Assembly (NCBI GenBank): GCA_027563935.2
Contig: CM050448.1
Coordinates: 63,477,843 to 63,541,842, forward strand
Source: Costus lasius
Lineage: Eukaryota; Streptophyta; Magnoliopsida; Zingiberales; Costaceae
Length of the DNA stretch: 64,000 nucleotides
Reading direction: 5' to 3'
Translations under genes and position numbers: made by a program
Notes under the pieces: generated by a model
Told to the model about the DNA's origin: nothing
The model's input: the letters and a program-made list of their open reading frames with translations, nothing else
The model's database searches: none
Part shown: piece by piece, positions 1-11,721 of the stretch
Position numbering within the stretch: the stretch's first letter is position 1
Layout of the letters: every line of letters begins with the position of its first letter

Positions 1-801
1 TTTATCATATTTATATTACTTATTGGTTTTCTCTTAAAAAATGATTTTATGGATATATGGAACTCATTGTTTTGATGATGATATTATTCAAATGTGTTGT
101 TAAAATTGATGAAAGCATATGATCCACTTTCTACTGTATGATGGCATGATTTATTGATAAAATTTCTATTGATAAAATATCTTCCTTGATGATGTGAGTA
201 TTTATACTTGTGATTAGAGAAAAAACCCTCTCATGTTAGATTTATTTCTTCAGCGCATATCTACCTTTGAAATTTGACATTGGTTGATGCATGAAATTTT
301 GGGTAGATGTGTTATTTGAAGAATAAGACCTAAAAGTGAAATTATTCTTTTGAATAAAATGAGTATATGAGTATAATTTGTGAATTGATGTTAATTGATC
401 AACCTAGTAGATGTTTAATCTATTTTTCTATTTGTTGGGAAATAAGAATCCAAGATCCATAAAAATAGTGAGAGACTCCCCTACTTGGCACTATGTAAAA
501 TTGATAGTGGTATCTAAGACATGGGTTGAAGTCTATGCATAAAAAACAATGGGAGATAAAAAGAATAAGACTCCTTTAGTTGGCACTGTGTAAAATTAAC
601 AGTGGTACCGAAGAAAAGAGTTGAAGTCAAAAATAAAAAGTATGTATCTATGTGGCTACATGCCATCTTTACAAAAATGCATTAAAAAAAAATTGTGTGT
701 GGAAAAAGATCTTGGAAACCTAATTCCTGTAAACAAAAGCATGATAGATTTGAACTGAAACTGGATGAAATCATGAGATTGAAAATTCTATTTATTATAC
801 G
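1..801 (+). mobile_element. Athila-type gypsy element, 3' non-coding part (remnant)
   Basis: AT-rich sequence with no credible ORF. It matches, in order, the stretch between pol and the 3' LTR of the Athila element further right (about 60650-61400): the same 'gggaaataagaat..aagatcc', 'cttggcact', 'gtatgtatctatgtgg' and 'tgtaaacaaaagcatgatagatttgaactg' blocks occur. The cttggcact block occurs twice here (near 493 and 573) and once in the other copy, so a local duplication of roughly 80 bp exists. The remnant is interrupted at 801 by a solo LTR and resumes at 2507. Its coding part lies left of the window. Confidence 0.75.
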
Positions 802-2506
802 TGAAAGAAACCCTTATTAAGGGGGTGAAACCCTAAACATGCGCATCTAGCAAGCATGACGGAAAGAGGGTTTCGAAAGATCGTATATGACAACCATATG
901 ATCAACTTGAAGCTATGAGTTTAGATCTATACCATAGCCATAGATTGGAGGTCGGCTTGGAAGAAGAGAGCAACTTTGATCTCCTCCAAAAGTTCACACA
1001 CAAAGGCGATGAAGACTCCCAACTTGCGCACCTCTTGTGCTAGCAAAAGTGCCAAGATGTCAATGATCGAGTGTAGGGAAGAGATGAAGACTTCCTTTTG
1101 CTTGGCCGGTTCCTCCTCTTCTCGTCAACACCCTCACTTGCTCGAGAGCAAAAATCGTTTCACCGAAAAACAAGAGAGAGGTGTAACCGAAAAACATTAG
1201 GGAGACTTCAAGCCATGAACGCATATGCGTTTTCATTTTGGAACTTTCCAAAAAATGGCAACCATTAAGAGTATGCGTTCATGCGTTCATGTCTCCATGA
1301 ACCAAACGCAACTCCTTCTCCCTCTTGAACCATGCGCTCAACCCATGAGCCGGTTCAATACCCTTGGTTCAATAGCGAAACCAAATCAGCCCAAGCATTA
1401 AGTCTAGATCAAATTAGACCCCAAAGTCCAAGATCTGACCATTCATCATCTGACGCTTCTGATCGCATCGATCTAGCATCATCTCTCTCGATCGAAGCTT
1501 ACCGATCTAAAGCCCTAATCAATCAAACATGATCAGACCAGATCTCACTTACAATCAGAGATTAAATCCCTTTAAACTGAACCGAAACAATTCAGTCCAC
1601 ACGATCTGACTTAAGCAAGCCATATCACCAAATTGTGCGACCCTAAGGGTTTCCTTTAAATGTCGGTAACGATAACTTTCGTTATCACGATCAGTGAGGG
1701 GTATCTAGCAACACATCACTGTCTCCCGATATAAAGGAAAGAGTCTTCCAAGACTACACCCAAACCATGGCACAAGTGTGAATCAAACTCACGAGGCATG
1801 CATGTTTCCTTTGCCACTGGATGTTCTTATTGGACAAGCATGTCAAGCCTGTAACTCCAATACGATGAGCATGATTAGATCAGATGAACACAGTCATCTG
1901 GGTATGGCCATACACTATCTCAATCATCTCATATAGGGGGGCCCTTTAGAACATCACACTCCTTGAACAAGGAGACGGCAATCCTTTATCTATCACAAGT
2001 GCCCTACCCTGACTCAAGCTCACCATCCAAGATAGTCTATAATCATTATGTTTCAAATGATATTGAACTACCTCAAAACAATGACAATCATCATTTAGAA
2101 ACACAAGTGATCTCAAGTCAAAGGACATGTGCCACTTGCTGCTTACAAGGATCATTCACATTGTGACAAGCAATGGAATATCCCAGTAGGGTCTGTCCAG
2201 TACATCCAATGTACCCATGAGTCTACATCTTATTCCATGCTCGAAGCATCCTATAAGATTAGCACACATATTAGTCTCAATCATATCAAGGCTGTCTCAG
2301 GTTCACCAAGATATCTCGACTAAGGACATATAGCCTGTCAGCCTAGCTGAACAGCTTTGAGACATTATTCAGAAGTACACTTATTACAGCAGACAAGGTA
2401 ACAACCTGAATAATAACCATGCCTTTATAAACACAAGAGTTTATTACATGATACTTATTGCAATCCCAAAGGCCTCAAACATTAGCCTTAAGGGCATACC
2501 CCAACA
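802..2506 (-). mobile_element. Solo LTR, copia family A (1705 bp)
   Basis: A complete LTR without internal region. It starts TGAAAGAAACCC, ends CATACCCCAACA and is flanked by a perfect 5-bp target-site duplication ATACG (797-801 and 2507-2511). The sequence aligns along its length with the LTRs of the two complete family-A copia elements (11722-13394 and 38841-40508), in the same orientation, so the parent element was on the minus strand. The intact TSD shows that it arose by recombination between the two LTRs of one insertion. The interrupted sequence on both sides is Athila 3' DNA. Short ORFs inside it (for example 976-1200 and 1332-1532) have no recognisable domain. Confidence 0.9.
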
Positions 2507-2751
2507 ATACGAGTTGCAAAGTTTTATTTGATTGAGTTGTGGATCTAGAGGGTTGAGTTCTAAGGATGATATGTTTACTTGAAGTTTTATAAAGCAATTG
2601 ATGGAAATTTTCATTGATAGGTTGTATTTTAGAAATTTATTGAGCATGAAAAGGTTATTCTTTTAATCAAATTTTGATTTCAAATTTTGATTTTTGCTTG
2701 AGGACAAGCAAAGTTTGAGCCTTATGTATTTTGATGACACCAAAATATATA
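2507..2751 (+). mobile_element. Athila-type 3' end and first 20 bp of its 3' LTR
   Basis: Continuation of the 1-801 remnant after the solo LTR. It matches 61405-61650 of the Athila element F, including the hairpin TTGCTTGAGGACAAGCAA (2694-2711) and the LTR start TGATGACACCAAAATAT at 2732. The LTR then stops at about 2751, where the sequence turns into its own reverse complement. Confidence 0.8.
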
Positions 2752-2860
2752 GTATATTTTGGTGTCATCAAAATACATAAGGCTCAAACTTTGCTTGTCC
2801 TCAAGCAAAAAATCAAAACTTGATTAAAAGAATAACCTTTTCATGCTCAATAAATTTCAA
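2639..2860. repeat. Imperfect palindrome joining two Athila 3' ends
   Basis: The left arm (2639-2751) and right arm (2752-2860) are reverse complements apart from a short indel in the A/T-rich part. Both arms carry the Athila 3' internal end, the TTGCTTGAGGACAAGCAA hairpin and the first bases of the LTR. The arms meet with no spacer at about 2751, within the LTR start. The two Athila ends are therefore tail to tail. Confidence 0.85.
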
Positions 2861-2882
2861 AAATTCAATCATCAATGAAAAA

Positions 2883-3036
2883 CTTGATATACCGTAAAGC
2901 AACACTACAAGTTTGGCACACGTATACTTTGGACTAATCCCCGGCAACGGCGCCAAAAACTTGATATACCGTAAGGTAACACTACAAGTTTGGCACGCAT
3001 ATACTTTGGACTAATCCCCGGCAACGGCGCCAAAAA
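2883..3036 (-). repeat. Tandem 77-bp duplication carrying the tRNA-Asp primer site
   Basis: Two adjacent 77-bp units (2883-2959 and 2960-3036) differ at only a few positions. Each ends with the reverse complement of TGGCGCCGTTGCCGGGGA (2938-2955 and 3015-3032), the 3' end complement of plant tRNA-Asp, which is the usual primer of Athila-type elements. Only the right copy is next to the LTR, at 3039, separated by six bases. Both units begin CTTGATA, the same bases that open the adjoining LTR end. Confidence 0.85.
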
Positions 3037-3038
3037 CT

Positions 3039-4955
3039 TGATAGGTTTCCGCAAGTGCACGGAATTATCGAAGTAATAAAAATATCGATCCACAGACCTT
3101 ATTGTTAATTACCAAATAATTGTTTTCTCGCTAGCTAAGTAAATCGAATATGATGAAAGTAAGCAGTATAGCTAACACGAAGGATAATCAGAGAGATAAA
3201 CATGGGACTAGGGTTTCATCCACCTTGATTTCAATGATAAGATATAAATAAAAGGTTCATCAATCAAATCTTGCTATGATAAAGACCTAATTTACTTCAT
3301 AAAAGGATTATCTCACTTTTGTTCAGACAATCACGTAGGGACCAATCCTCACTTTCACGCAAGATCTATCCCAACGTTGCAAATAAGTAAACCATCAACA
3401 AAGAACTCAAGGATCACTTTCGTACATCCGAATTCTAAGTTGATCATCACAAGTGGAGCCTGAAGGATCACTTTCGTGCATCCGAGTCTCAACACAGGTT
3501 CTACCTAGGGTTTTCCAACGTTTCGATCCTCACTTTCGTGCAAGATCTCCACGTTTGACACAATAACTCACTCCTAAATCAATATTATTAAACATGGCAA
3601 TTAATCTACTAGAACAGATCAAATTAGATCTAACCTAAGGAAGGGATCCTAACATGCAATTCTAGGGTTCCAAGTTCTCAAGCAAATCACCTTTCAGTCT
3701 CATTGCGAAAACTCTAAAACATAGATAATAACATAGATCTATGGAAAGTTAAAGACAATTCATCACAAAAGTAGAATTATCACAACGAAGATTATCATGA
3801 CGAAAAAAAAGAATTATCTAATCATTAAAAATCAAGGGGATTACACCCCATGTCCCAAAATATGTCTAAGCTTGCATGGAGAAAAAAATACAATAATCCA
3901 TAAATTCAGAAGATCAAAAATCAACTAGAAAAGAGGTTTTAGAAAATACAGCACGGCTGTGAAATATTTCACAGCCGTATTTTGCAAGCAGAACTCGATG
4001 AACAGTGCTGTCACCATCGATTTCATCGATTCCTCCTCCGATTGAACTCCTTTTCCTCTAAAACTTCTAGGATGTTGTCTTCTCCTCTAGGCGAAGCTTC
4101 TACGTGAAAATCATGGCCAGATATGGTCTCCACGCCTCTCGGCATGAGGCCAAACCTTAGCTGCCTCTCTGGTGATTTCTCCCTTGATACTAGATAAAAG
4201 TTTTTCTTTTTGGTGCGTGTGTCTTCTCCTCTTAAAGGCAAGTCTGCCACAATTTTTGGATTTTGATTTGGAGCTCTGGATCAAAAGTTATGGCCCGCGC
4301 AAGATTCGGACTCGTAAAAATCACGTTTTTGACTGGGAATTACGGCAGTGTAATATGTTACGGCACTGCCGTAAAATAGCTTGAGTGTTCAGTTCTGGAG
4401 ACGCTGGGAAATATGGTACCGTAATATCATTTACGACAGTGTTGTAATTTCAGTTGAGTTCTCTGGTCTAAAGTCTTCACAAAATAAGGCTCCGTAAAAT
4501 TCTTCATGGTGGTGCCGTAAAATCGGTTGAACACTCTGGTCTGAAACGCTAGAAAATACGGCCCGTGTAATTCTTTACGGCAGTGCTGTAAAATCACAAA
4601 AATTTTTGTTTGGAAAATCACCAAAATACGGCCATGTTCTTGATAATACGGTAACCGTGAAAATACGGTACCGTAAAATAGTTTACGGCACTGCCGTATT
4701 TTGGTTCTTAGCTTCGATTTTTGTGAAATTTGTTATGTGACTTCTTCTTGATGATGGGAACTCTTCCATGTATTTGATTTTGCTTAAAAATGCCCAAAAT
4801 AGTGCCTTTTTGCCTGAAAATCATGAAAAACCAAAATAGAAGTAGACTTTGCAATATTTGGTGGATTCAGCATAAAAACAAGTAAAAGATCCTCAATTTA
4901 GCATGAAAAGGTATTTAAAATGATACAAAATATACTACATATTTTGGTGTCATCA
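3039..4955 (-). repeat. Athila-type LTR (1917 bp), minus orientation
   Basis: It begins TGATAGGTTTCCGCAAGTGCACGG and ends GGTGTCATCA on the + strand. It matches, in reverse complement, the 1920-bp and 1918-bp LTRs of element F. It contains scattered copies of a motif like TCACTTTCGTGCA (about 3330-3545) and a cluster of TACGG/CCGTA palindromes (about 4340-4700), both shared with F. No coding capacity is recognisable. Confidence 0.85.
4340..4700. repeat. Cluster of short TACGG/CCGTA palindromes in an Athila LTR
   Basis: Iterated half-sites TACGG and CCGTA form near-perfect inverted repeats, for example TTACGGCACTGCCGTAA at 4358-4374 and a similar one at about 4683-4700. The same cluster is present in both LTRs of F (53696-54060 and 61880-62240). 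The function is unknown. Confidence 0.75.
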
Positions 4956-5313
4956 GCTTCATCTCCTACCACTTCTTCCATTGGCGCATATACCTTGGAG
5001 GTGGCTCAAGGTTTGAAGAAGGTGGACAAAAGGCTTGGATCTTCTTCCCAAGGCTAGCACCGGGCGTGGAAGAAGAAGACTCAAGAGATCCGTGTGTGTG
5101 AGACTGCAGAGGGTGCACGCTTGGGCGCCTATCACGACATCGGCATCGTCTTGCTTTGAGGTATCTTCTATCTCATTGTGTCGACTCCCTCGCTTGCGAT
5201 CTTCACTGAGTTTTTGGGACTAGCCTGTTTCGAGGATATTAATTCCGCTCCGCAATGTATTTGTGTAATTTCTATTTCTAAAAATTGTAAAATATCCCTG
5301 GGGTTTCCCAACA
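4956..5313 (+). repeat. 5' LTR remnant of copia B1
   Basis: Only the last 358 bp of the LTR are present. They match 21137-21490, the end of the same element's 3' LTR, and end in GGTTTCCCAACA immediately before the primer site. The left part was separated by insertion of the Athila complex and must lie beyond the left edge of the window. Confidence 0.85.
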
Positions 5314-5314
5314 G

Positions 5315-5326
5315 TGGTATCAAAGT
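5315..5326 (+). other. Primer-binding site of copia B1 (initiator tRNA-Met type)
   Basis: TGGTATCAAAGT starts two bases after the LTR end. The usual initiator-Met primer site is TGGTATCAGAGC. This copy has A at position 9, as does element D (48856-48867), and a further change at the last base. Confidence 0.75.
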
Positions 5327-6964
5327 GACTTGCGAGACTCGAACGATGTATTTTCATGCTTTTCCATGCTCACATGCCATATCTCAATTTTCGCAAATTG
5401 CATGATCACATGGCAAACGATTTTTCTAAGTAGGAAAATTTAGGGTTTCTTGTTTCTATCATCTTTTCAATCTCTTTTGGATTTTTGGGTTATTTTTCTT
5501 GCATCATTTAAGGATCAAAGGCGCACGTAGTTTTGTCAAGTAGGACGGGCATTGTGTCTTCGGACTGGCCAGGTCTCTTGATCTGACAAAATTACCAGCC
5601 GAGAGGATCTTTGAAATCATCATGAAAATTAATCGCGAATAACTAAAAGATTTGTGATAAGAAGATGAGGAAAAGAGATTGGTTTTATGAAAAAGTAAAA
5701 TTTTAGATTTTATGTTTTTCATGAGCATGTAGAATTGCATGTGTAGATACCTTACTTGTGCATAATGTTGTGATCATGAGTCAAGCCCCTTTTGCATGCC
5801 TGTGATGTATCCTTGTGAGGCCTGCGTGCTGCTTTTCTATTTACTTTTAACTAAGAAGAAGATTAGGGTGGCGCATGTACTTGGAGCTAGGCGCATGCAT
5901 GAAGCTTGCGCATCTTGCATGGTGGCGCAACAAGCTTCAAAGATGGCGCATCCTTGCATGGGGGCGCAAGATAGGGTTTGGCCAAGCCTTGTGCTTGTGT
6001 CCTATCCCTCTTGTGACTTGCTAGATGGCGCACCTTCCTTAGAGGAAGACCATGGCATTGGCCGAACCTTGGGGTGTACCCCTAGCGTTTGAGAGCTAAA
6101 CCGTGAGAGAAAGACCTTGGTGCCAACCTTGAAGATAGAGCTAGAGGTCAGCTAGGCTAGGTCTGGTATTGGGGCTTGAATCCAAGGTAAAGAGTTGAAC
6201 CTCCTTTTGGCATGGGTTGGTTCAATGTCTTGAATAGGCTATGATCACATCATTCATTTATTGCTTTCGATATCTGCTAAAGCATGCCTATTTTATCGTT
6301 ATGTTATCACTATAGGATTGCATGCCTGTAATGTTAGACATAAGATAAAACTGATGAGACCTCAAAAACCCTCATAAATAAATATCAAGTCTAGTAGCCT
6401 TCTAACGCGTAGCCCTCACTAAGCTATCGATCAGTGGTGTTGTGAACTGTTTCCCACCCTCGTGGGACACACCCACTTATCTTTAGAAAGTGAGTGGTGG
6501 CAATGGTTTCCCCAGTCCGTTTTAATCAGGCGTGCCTTCGCAAGGAAACTCGTTGGCCCTGGGCATAACGGTTAGGAATGGACTTGACTGGATTTCCACA
6601 TGTGTTGGGCATATGGTGGAACTCTAGAGCCATCGTTGAGAGGTTAGGGTTTCATGCTGTATCCATCCCTCGCTAGACATGAAATGCCTAGACTGTCTCA
6701 ATAAGGGGAATTGCTTGGGGCAATCGGCCAACGTGCCCACCTTAGGAAGAATGGGTTACTTTGTGCATCTCATCCCACCCTCGTGGGAGGCAAAGCCTCA
6801 TGTGGAAAAGGGATCTCAGCTCACTAGGAAGTCTTAAACTTCCCGATTGACTTTGTGGGTTGTCAATTCGAATAAAATAGTAGGAGCCATAATCATTTAA
6901 AACAAGTCCAGTTTAAATGATTTGAAGTAGTACTAATCTGCTGTTTCTTGGTTGTTGTAGAACA
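5327..6964 (+). other. Untranslated leader of copia B1 (about 1.6 kb)
   Basis: A long non-coding stretch between primer site and gag, collinear with 48868-50436 in element D. It contains many GGCGCA words and a 98-codon ORF (5796-6092) without domain or conservation, which I do not call as a gene. Long leaders of this size are known from BARE/Angela-type copia elements. Confidence 0.75.
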
Positions 6965-9900
6965 ATGGCAACGAACAATAGCGGTTGGTAACTACGATCT
7001 ATCCTTGAGAAGGACAAGTTGGTTGGATCCAACTTGATGTATTGGTATATGAACTTGAGAATTGTGGTCAAGCTCGAGAGAAAGCTCTATGTCCTTGAGC
7101 AGCCCATTCCTGAACCACTTCCATGCTCGGCCTCAGCGGCTCAGAGGGATGCTTATGATAAGCATCAGGCTGACACTTTGGAGGTTGCACAATTGATGCT
7201 AACCAACATGTCGCCCGAGCTTCAAGGGCAATATGAATTGAAGAGTGCCTCTAAGATTATTACTAATCTAAGACAACTCTTTAATGGAATTGGTTAGGCT
7301 CAATCCTCCTAAAGTTGATATTCAGTGCGTTGAGCCGAAAGGCTTGACCAAGGAACTGAAATTAAAGATGGAATGGATCAGGAACAATAAGTGCTATTCA
7401 TGTGGAGGGCCACCTCACATGTTGAAGGACATAGTGCAACTTCAGAATGAGAATAAGAGAGGCAAGGCTTCGTCTTCATACTTAGGTATTTATGTTACAG
7501 AAGTCAACCTTTCTACTTCTATGACATGGGTATTGGATACCGCATGTGAAGCTCATATTTGTACAAATATGCAGGGGCTCAAGAAAAGTAGATTGGTGCG
7601 GCCTGGAGAGATTGACCTACGGGTTGGAAACGGGGCACAGGTTGCTGCTGTCGCTGTAGGAGTTTTGACTCTCTCCCTGCCATCTGGACTTCAGTTAGAG
7701 TTAGATAATTGCTATTATGTACCTTTGCTTAACTAAGAACATTGTATCCATTCCTTGCTTGGCAAAGAAAGGATTTAAGTTTGAAATAAATAAGAACACT
7801 TGTTCTTTTTCATTTGCAAATATGTTCTATGGGAAGGGTACTTTGTGCAATGGTCTATATGTGTTAGACATGGATAACTCTATTTGTAACATAAATAATA
7901 AAATGACCAAACTGAGTGGTTTAGTTGGTGCTTTCTTATGGCATTGTCGATTAGCCCATGTAAACAAGAATCGCATTCAACAACTCCATGCAAATGGGTT
8001 GATAGATTCAAGTTCCTTGGAGGAATTTGATACATGCGAGCCTTGTTTATTAGGGAAAATGACAAAGGCACCCTTCACCAAAATTGGTGAGAGGGCAGGA
8101 GGTTTGTTGGATCTCATACATAGTGATGTGTGTGGGCCATTCAATAAACAAGCCAGAGGAGGGCACAACTACTTCATCACTTTTACTAATGACTTCAATA
8201 GATATGGTTATGTCTACTTGATGAGACATAAGTCTGAATCCTTTGAGAAATTTAAGGAATTCAGATATGAAGTAGAGAACCAGCTTGGTAGATCCATTAA
8301 GGCTCTTCGATCAGATCGTGGTGGAGAGTATCTGAGCAGTGAGTTCCTTGACTATCTAAAATAGTGTGGGATTCTATCCCAACTCACTCCTCCTGGAACA
8401 CCTCAATGGAATGGTGTGTCTGAAAGGAGAAATCGAACCTTGTTGGACATGGTTCGGTCAATGATGAGTCATGCAACTCTACCTCCCTCATTCTGGGGGC
8501 ATGCACTTGAAACAGCTTCTCTAATACTAAATAATGTTCCATATAAGAGTTTCTCAAAGATTCCATACGAGGTACGGAGTGGGAGACGCCCTAATCTCAC
8601 TTTTATCAGGATCTGGGGATGTGAGGCTTATGTCAAACGTTAAGATTTTAGCAAGCTAGAACCTAGATCTGATAAATGTGTGTTTGTGGGGTACCCTAAG
8701 GAAACTAAGGGTTACTACTTCTATGTTCCCACTGAGAACAAAGTTTTTGTTGCTCGGGGTGCTGTCTTTCTAGAGAAAGAATTTCTCATGAAAGAAGTTA
8801 GTGGGAGGAAGTTTGACTTGGACGAGGTCCAAGTGCAACCACAAGACACAGAGATAGAACCTGAGCCACCTACACTGGTTGCTGGGCAACCTGAGGCTCA
8901 GACACAGGCCCCACGTAGGTCTGGGAGGATTCGTAGTGCAATTGAGAGGTATGGGTCGCTGCCGACCCAACACGACGGTATCTTCATCATTGAGGATGAA
9001 CCCAGGACCTATGATGAGTCGGTCAGTGGATCAGACTCTGAGAGATGGCTTGAGGCCATGCGATCCGAGATGGATTCCATGTCAGCTAACCAAGTTTGGG
9101 ATTTGGTTGAGCTACCTGATGGGGTAAAACCCATAGGGTGTAAATGGGTCTTCAAGAGGAAGACAGACATGGATGACAACGTAGTAACCTATAACGGTAG
9201 ACTAGTGGCTAAGGGATTCAAACAAATCCACGGGGTGGACTATGAAGAAACCTTCTCGCCAGTTGCCATGATCAAATCCATTCAGATTCTGCTTGCTATA
9301 GCTGCATATCATGACTATGAGAAATGGCAGATGGATGTAAAGATAGCGTTCCTTAATGGGAAGCTGACTGAGGATGTGTATATGACACAACCTGATGGCT
9401 TCATCCATCCTGTAGAAGCCAGTAAAGTTTGTGGGCTGAAGAGATCCATTTATGGATTAAAGCAAGCATCTCGAAGTTGGAATCTTCGATTCAATGAAGC
9501 TTTGAGAGACTATGGCTTTATCAAAAGCGAAGATGACGCCTGTGTATACAAAAAATTCAGTGGGAGCTTGGTGACTTTTCTGGTCTTGTATGTCGATGAC
9601 ATACTGCTCATTGGGAACAACATCCCTACTCTTCAAGCTGTGAAGACATTGTTAGGGAAGTGTTTCGAGATGAAGGACTTAGGGGAGGCTGCCTATATCC
9701 TAGGCATGAGGATCTACCGGGATAGAGCCAAGAGGCTCCTAGCGCTTAGTCAGAATACATACATTGATAAGGTCCTGGAAAGGTTCAACTTGGACCAATC
9801 CAAGAAAGGGTACCTTCCAGTGAGACATGGCCTTACTCTCTCAAAGAGCCAGTGTCCCACCACACAGGGTGAGAGGGATGACATGAGTCGAGTGCCCTAT

Positions 9901-10572
9901 GCGTCGGCAGTAGAATCGATCATGTATGCAATGTTGTGTACTAAACTAGATGTGGCTTATGCTGTGAGCATAACCAGCCAATACCAATCCAATCCTGGAA
10001 TACAGCACTGGGTGGCTGTAAAGAACATCCTTAAGTATCTGAGAAGAACTAAGAATCTGTTCTTGGTCTATGGGGGACAGGAAGACCTCAGTATGCAGGG
10101 CTACACTGATGCGTCATTCCAGTCTGACCCTGACAACTTTAGATCACAGGCCGGCTATGTGTTCAAGATGAATGGAGGCGCCGTATGCTGGAAGAGCTTC
10201 AAGCAATCCACCATCGCTGATTCTACAACCGAGGCTGAGTATGTGGCCGGTTCTGAGGTAGCCAAAGAAGCCGTTTGGATCAGGAAGTTCCTTTTAGAAC
10301 TTCAGGTGGTTCCTAGTGCAATGGATCCCATTGAGCTCTACTATGACAACAATGGAGCGATTGCACAAGCCAAGGAACCATAGTCTCATCAAAGATACAA
10401 ACACATACTCAGGAGATTTCACCTGATTAGAGAGATCATAGACAGAGGTGATGTCAAGATTAGTAGAGTTGAAACAGAGAACAATCTAGCAGACCCATTG
10501 ACCAAGGTTTTCGTGCAGCAGAAGCATGATGGTCACGCCAGAGATATGGGGTTGAGGTTCCTCAACCTCTAG
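6965..10572 (+). pseudogene. Decayed copia gag-pol (element B1)
   Basis: A retrotransposon polyprotein in copia order: capsid, protease, integrase, reverse transcriptase, RNase H. The gag start at 6965 fits element D. Visible parts are a reduced gag; a knuckle-like CYSCGGPPHMLKDI that lacks the last Cys; protease WVLDTAC; an HHCC zinc region (about 7940-8050); integrase motifs HSDVCGPF, LRSDRGGEY and SERRNRT with the D-D-35-E spacing; reverse transcriptase YVDD near 9589; and RNase H YTDASF near 10105. Breaks: TAA at 6989, one-base insertions near 7290 and 7730, TAG at 8362, TAA at 8641 and TAG at 10381. The last 567-codon open stretch (8680-10383) still covers almost all of reverse transcriptase and RNase H. 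The frame ends at TAG 10570-10572. It cannot make a polyprotein. Confidence 0.92.
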
Positions 10573-10580
10573 GTCTTAGT

Positions 10581-10593
10581 GCAAGTGAGAGAT
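10581..10593 (+). other. Polypurine tract of copia B1
   Basis: GCAAGTGAGAGAT lies directly before the 3' LTR start TGTTGG. The intact version in family A reads AAGTGGGAGAT, so this one carries a G-to-A change. It is the expected primer for second-strand synthesis. Confidence 0.7.
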
Positions 10594-11721
10594 TGTTGGT
10601 GTATATGCCCTAGGACCTAGTTTTGGCCCATTATTGTACTACTTGATACTGAGATTTATATATCATACTGGCATTGTCGTTATCATTATTTGCTTACATC
10701 TACGAACATGTACTTATATGATAATGTCCCCGGAGACAGATTGGATCTGTGCTCGAATGATTGTCCCCAGTCAATGTACCTGAGTGGATATGAGACAACT
10801 CTGGTACTTGTGAGACTGGCATATGGGCTGGTTAGGCACGACGTGCTAATGCAGACATATAGGTATATCAGTGGTGGATATACCGGACTGTTCCGCTATG
10901 AGGCAATGACTTGGTGTCACGAGTTATCCTCACAAGTGATAGGAGATGCATTGATCCTTTGACTTGAGGTCATTGGCCATTCTATATGGTTAGGGATATG
11001 CTTTGATGCAACCTAACACCTCGCCGTAGTTAGTGGGTAATAACGGTTGTCATTGATCATGTCACAACCCATAGGAGAAGGTCAATAGACAGACATAGGA
11101 TTTGCCCCTTCCTAAGGGAAGCATGATATCCATGGAGCTCCTCTATGGTTCGATGACTGAAAGTGTATGGCCATACCCAGATGAGACCTGATTTAGTCAT
11201 AACCATGAGATTGGATAAAAACAAGTGGTGACACACTTGTCCAATCGGATATCAGTTCGGCAAAGAGACTGTAATGCATTTGTACCTAGTTGTGATGATG
11301 GGGATGTCAATGTCAATATCCATTCCAATAACCTGGGTAGCAGCGATACACCACTAGGTGCCACTCACTGCTTGTGGTGACCTTTGGTCAGCACTGCCAG
11401 CGTTAGAGGAACCTACAGGGTCACACACCTTGATACTTGAGTTCTCGTATTGATCGGGAAGCCTTATGATCGAGTTATTGGATAACTCGAATCTATTCCT
11501 TGGAGATTTCATCAGCGCCAATGGGCCTGATGAGTTGGAAGAAACTTATTGGAGCCAACTTCCAATTTTGGCAAACTGGACGAATTAACCATGGTTAGCC
11601 TCATTTGACCTTGGGTCACATTGGATTGGATCCAATAGCTTGGTTAACATGGGTAATGATCTTTGGGCTAGGCCCATTGCTTAGTTGGGCTCACTAATAA
11701 GTTGTCATGATGAGGACATAT
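10594..11721 (+). repeat. 3' LTR of copia B1, left part
   Basis: It starts TGTTGGTGTATATGCCCTAGGACC right after the polypurine tract, in the style of BARE/Angela LTRs. It is cut at 11721 by insertion of A1, and the sequence resumes at 20791. The two parts together give about 1.83 kb. The 90-codon ORF at 10690-10962 has no recognisable domain. Confidence 0.88.

Larger units (their letters stand above)
2752..4955 (-). mobile_element. Athila-type deletion derivative, minus strand
   Basis: Read on the minus strand, this has a complete 5' LTR (3039-4955), the spacer AGTTTT, a primer-binding site complementary to tRNA-Asp, a tandem copy of the primer-site region, then a jump straight to the 3' internal end (2771-2882) and the first bases of the 3' LTR. 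The whole gag-pol region, about 6 kb in the related copy F, is missing. The right end (TGTCATCA, 4951-4955) is inserted in the 5' LTR of the family-B copia that follows. No closing TSD can be seen because the left end of the complex is outside the window. Confidence 0.8.

Noticed and set aside
5796..6092. 98-codon ORF in the copia B1 leader
   Set aside because: It is built from GGCGCA-rich low-complexity sequence. The matching D leader has no corresponding open frame.
10690..10962. 90-codon ORF in the B1 3' LTR, with a related 126-codon ORF at 37275-37655
   Set aside because: The related ORF shows that the LTR is conserved, not a gene. The sequence has no domain and both lie within LTRs.
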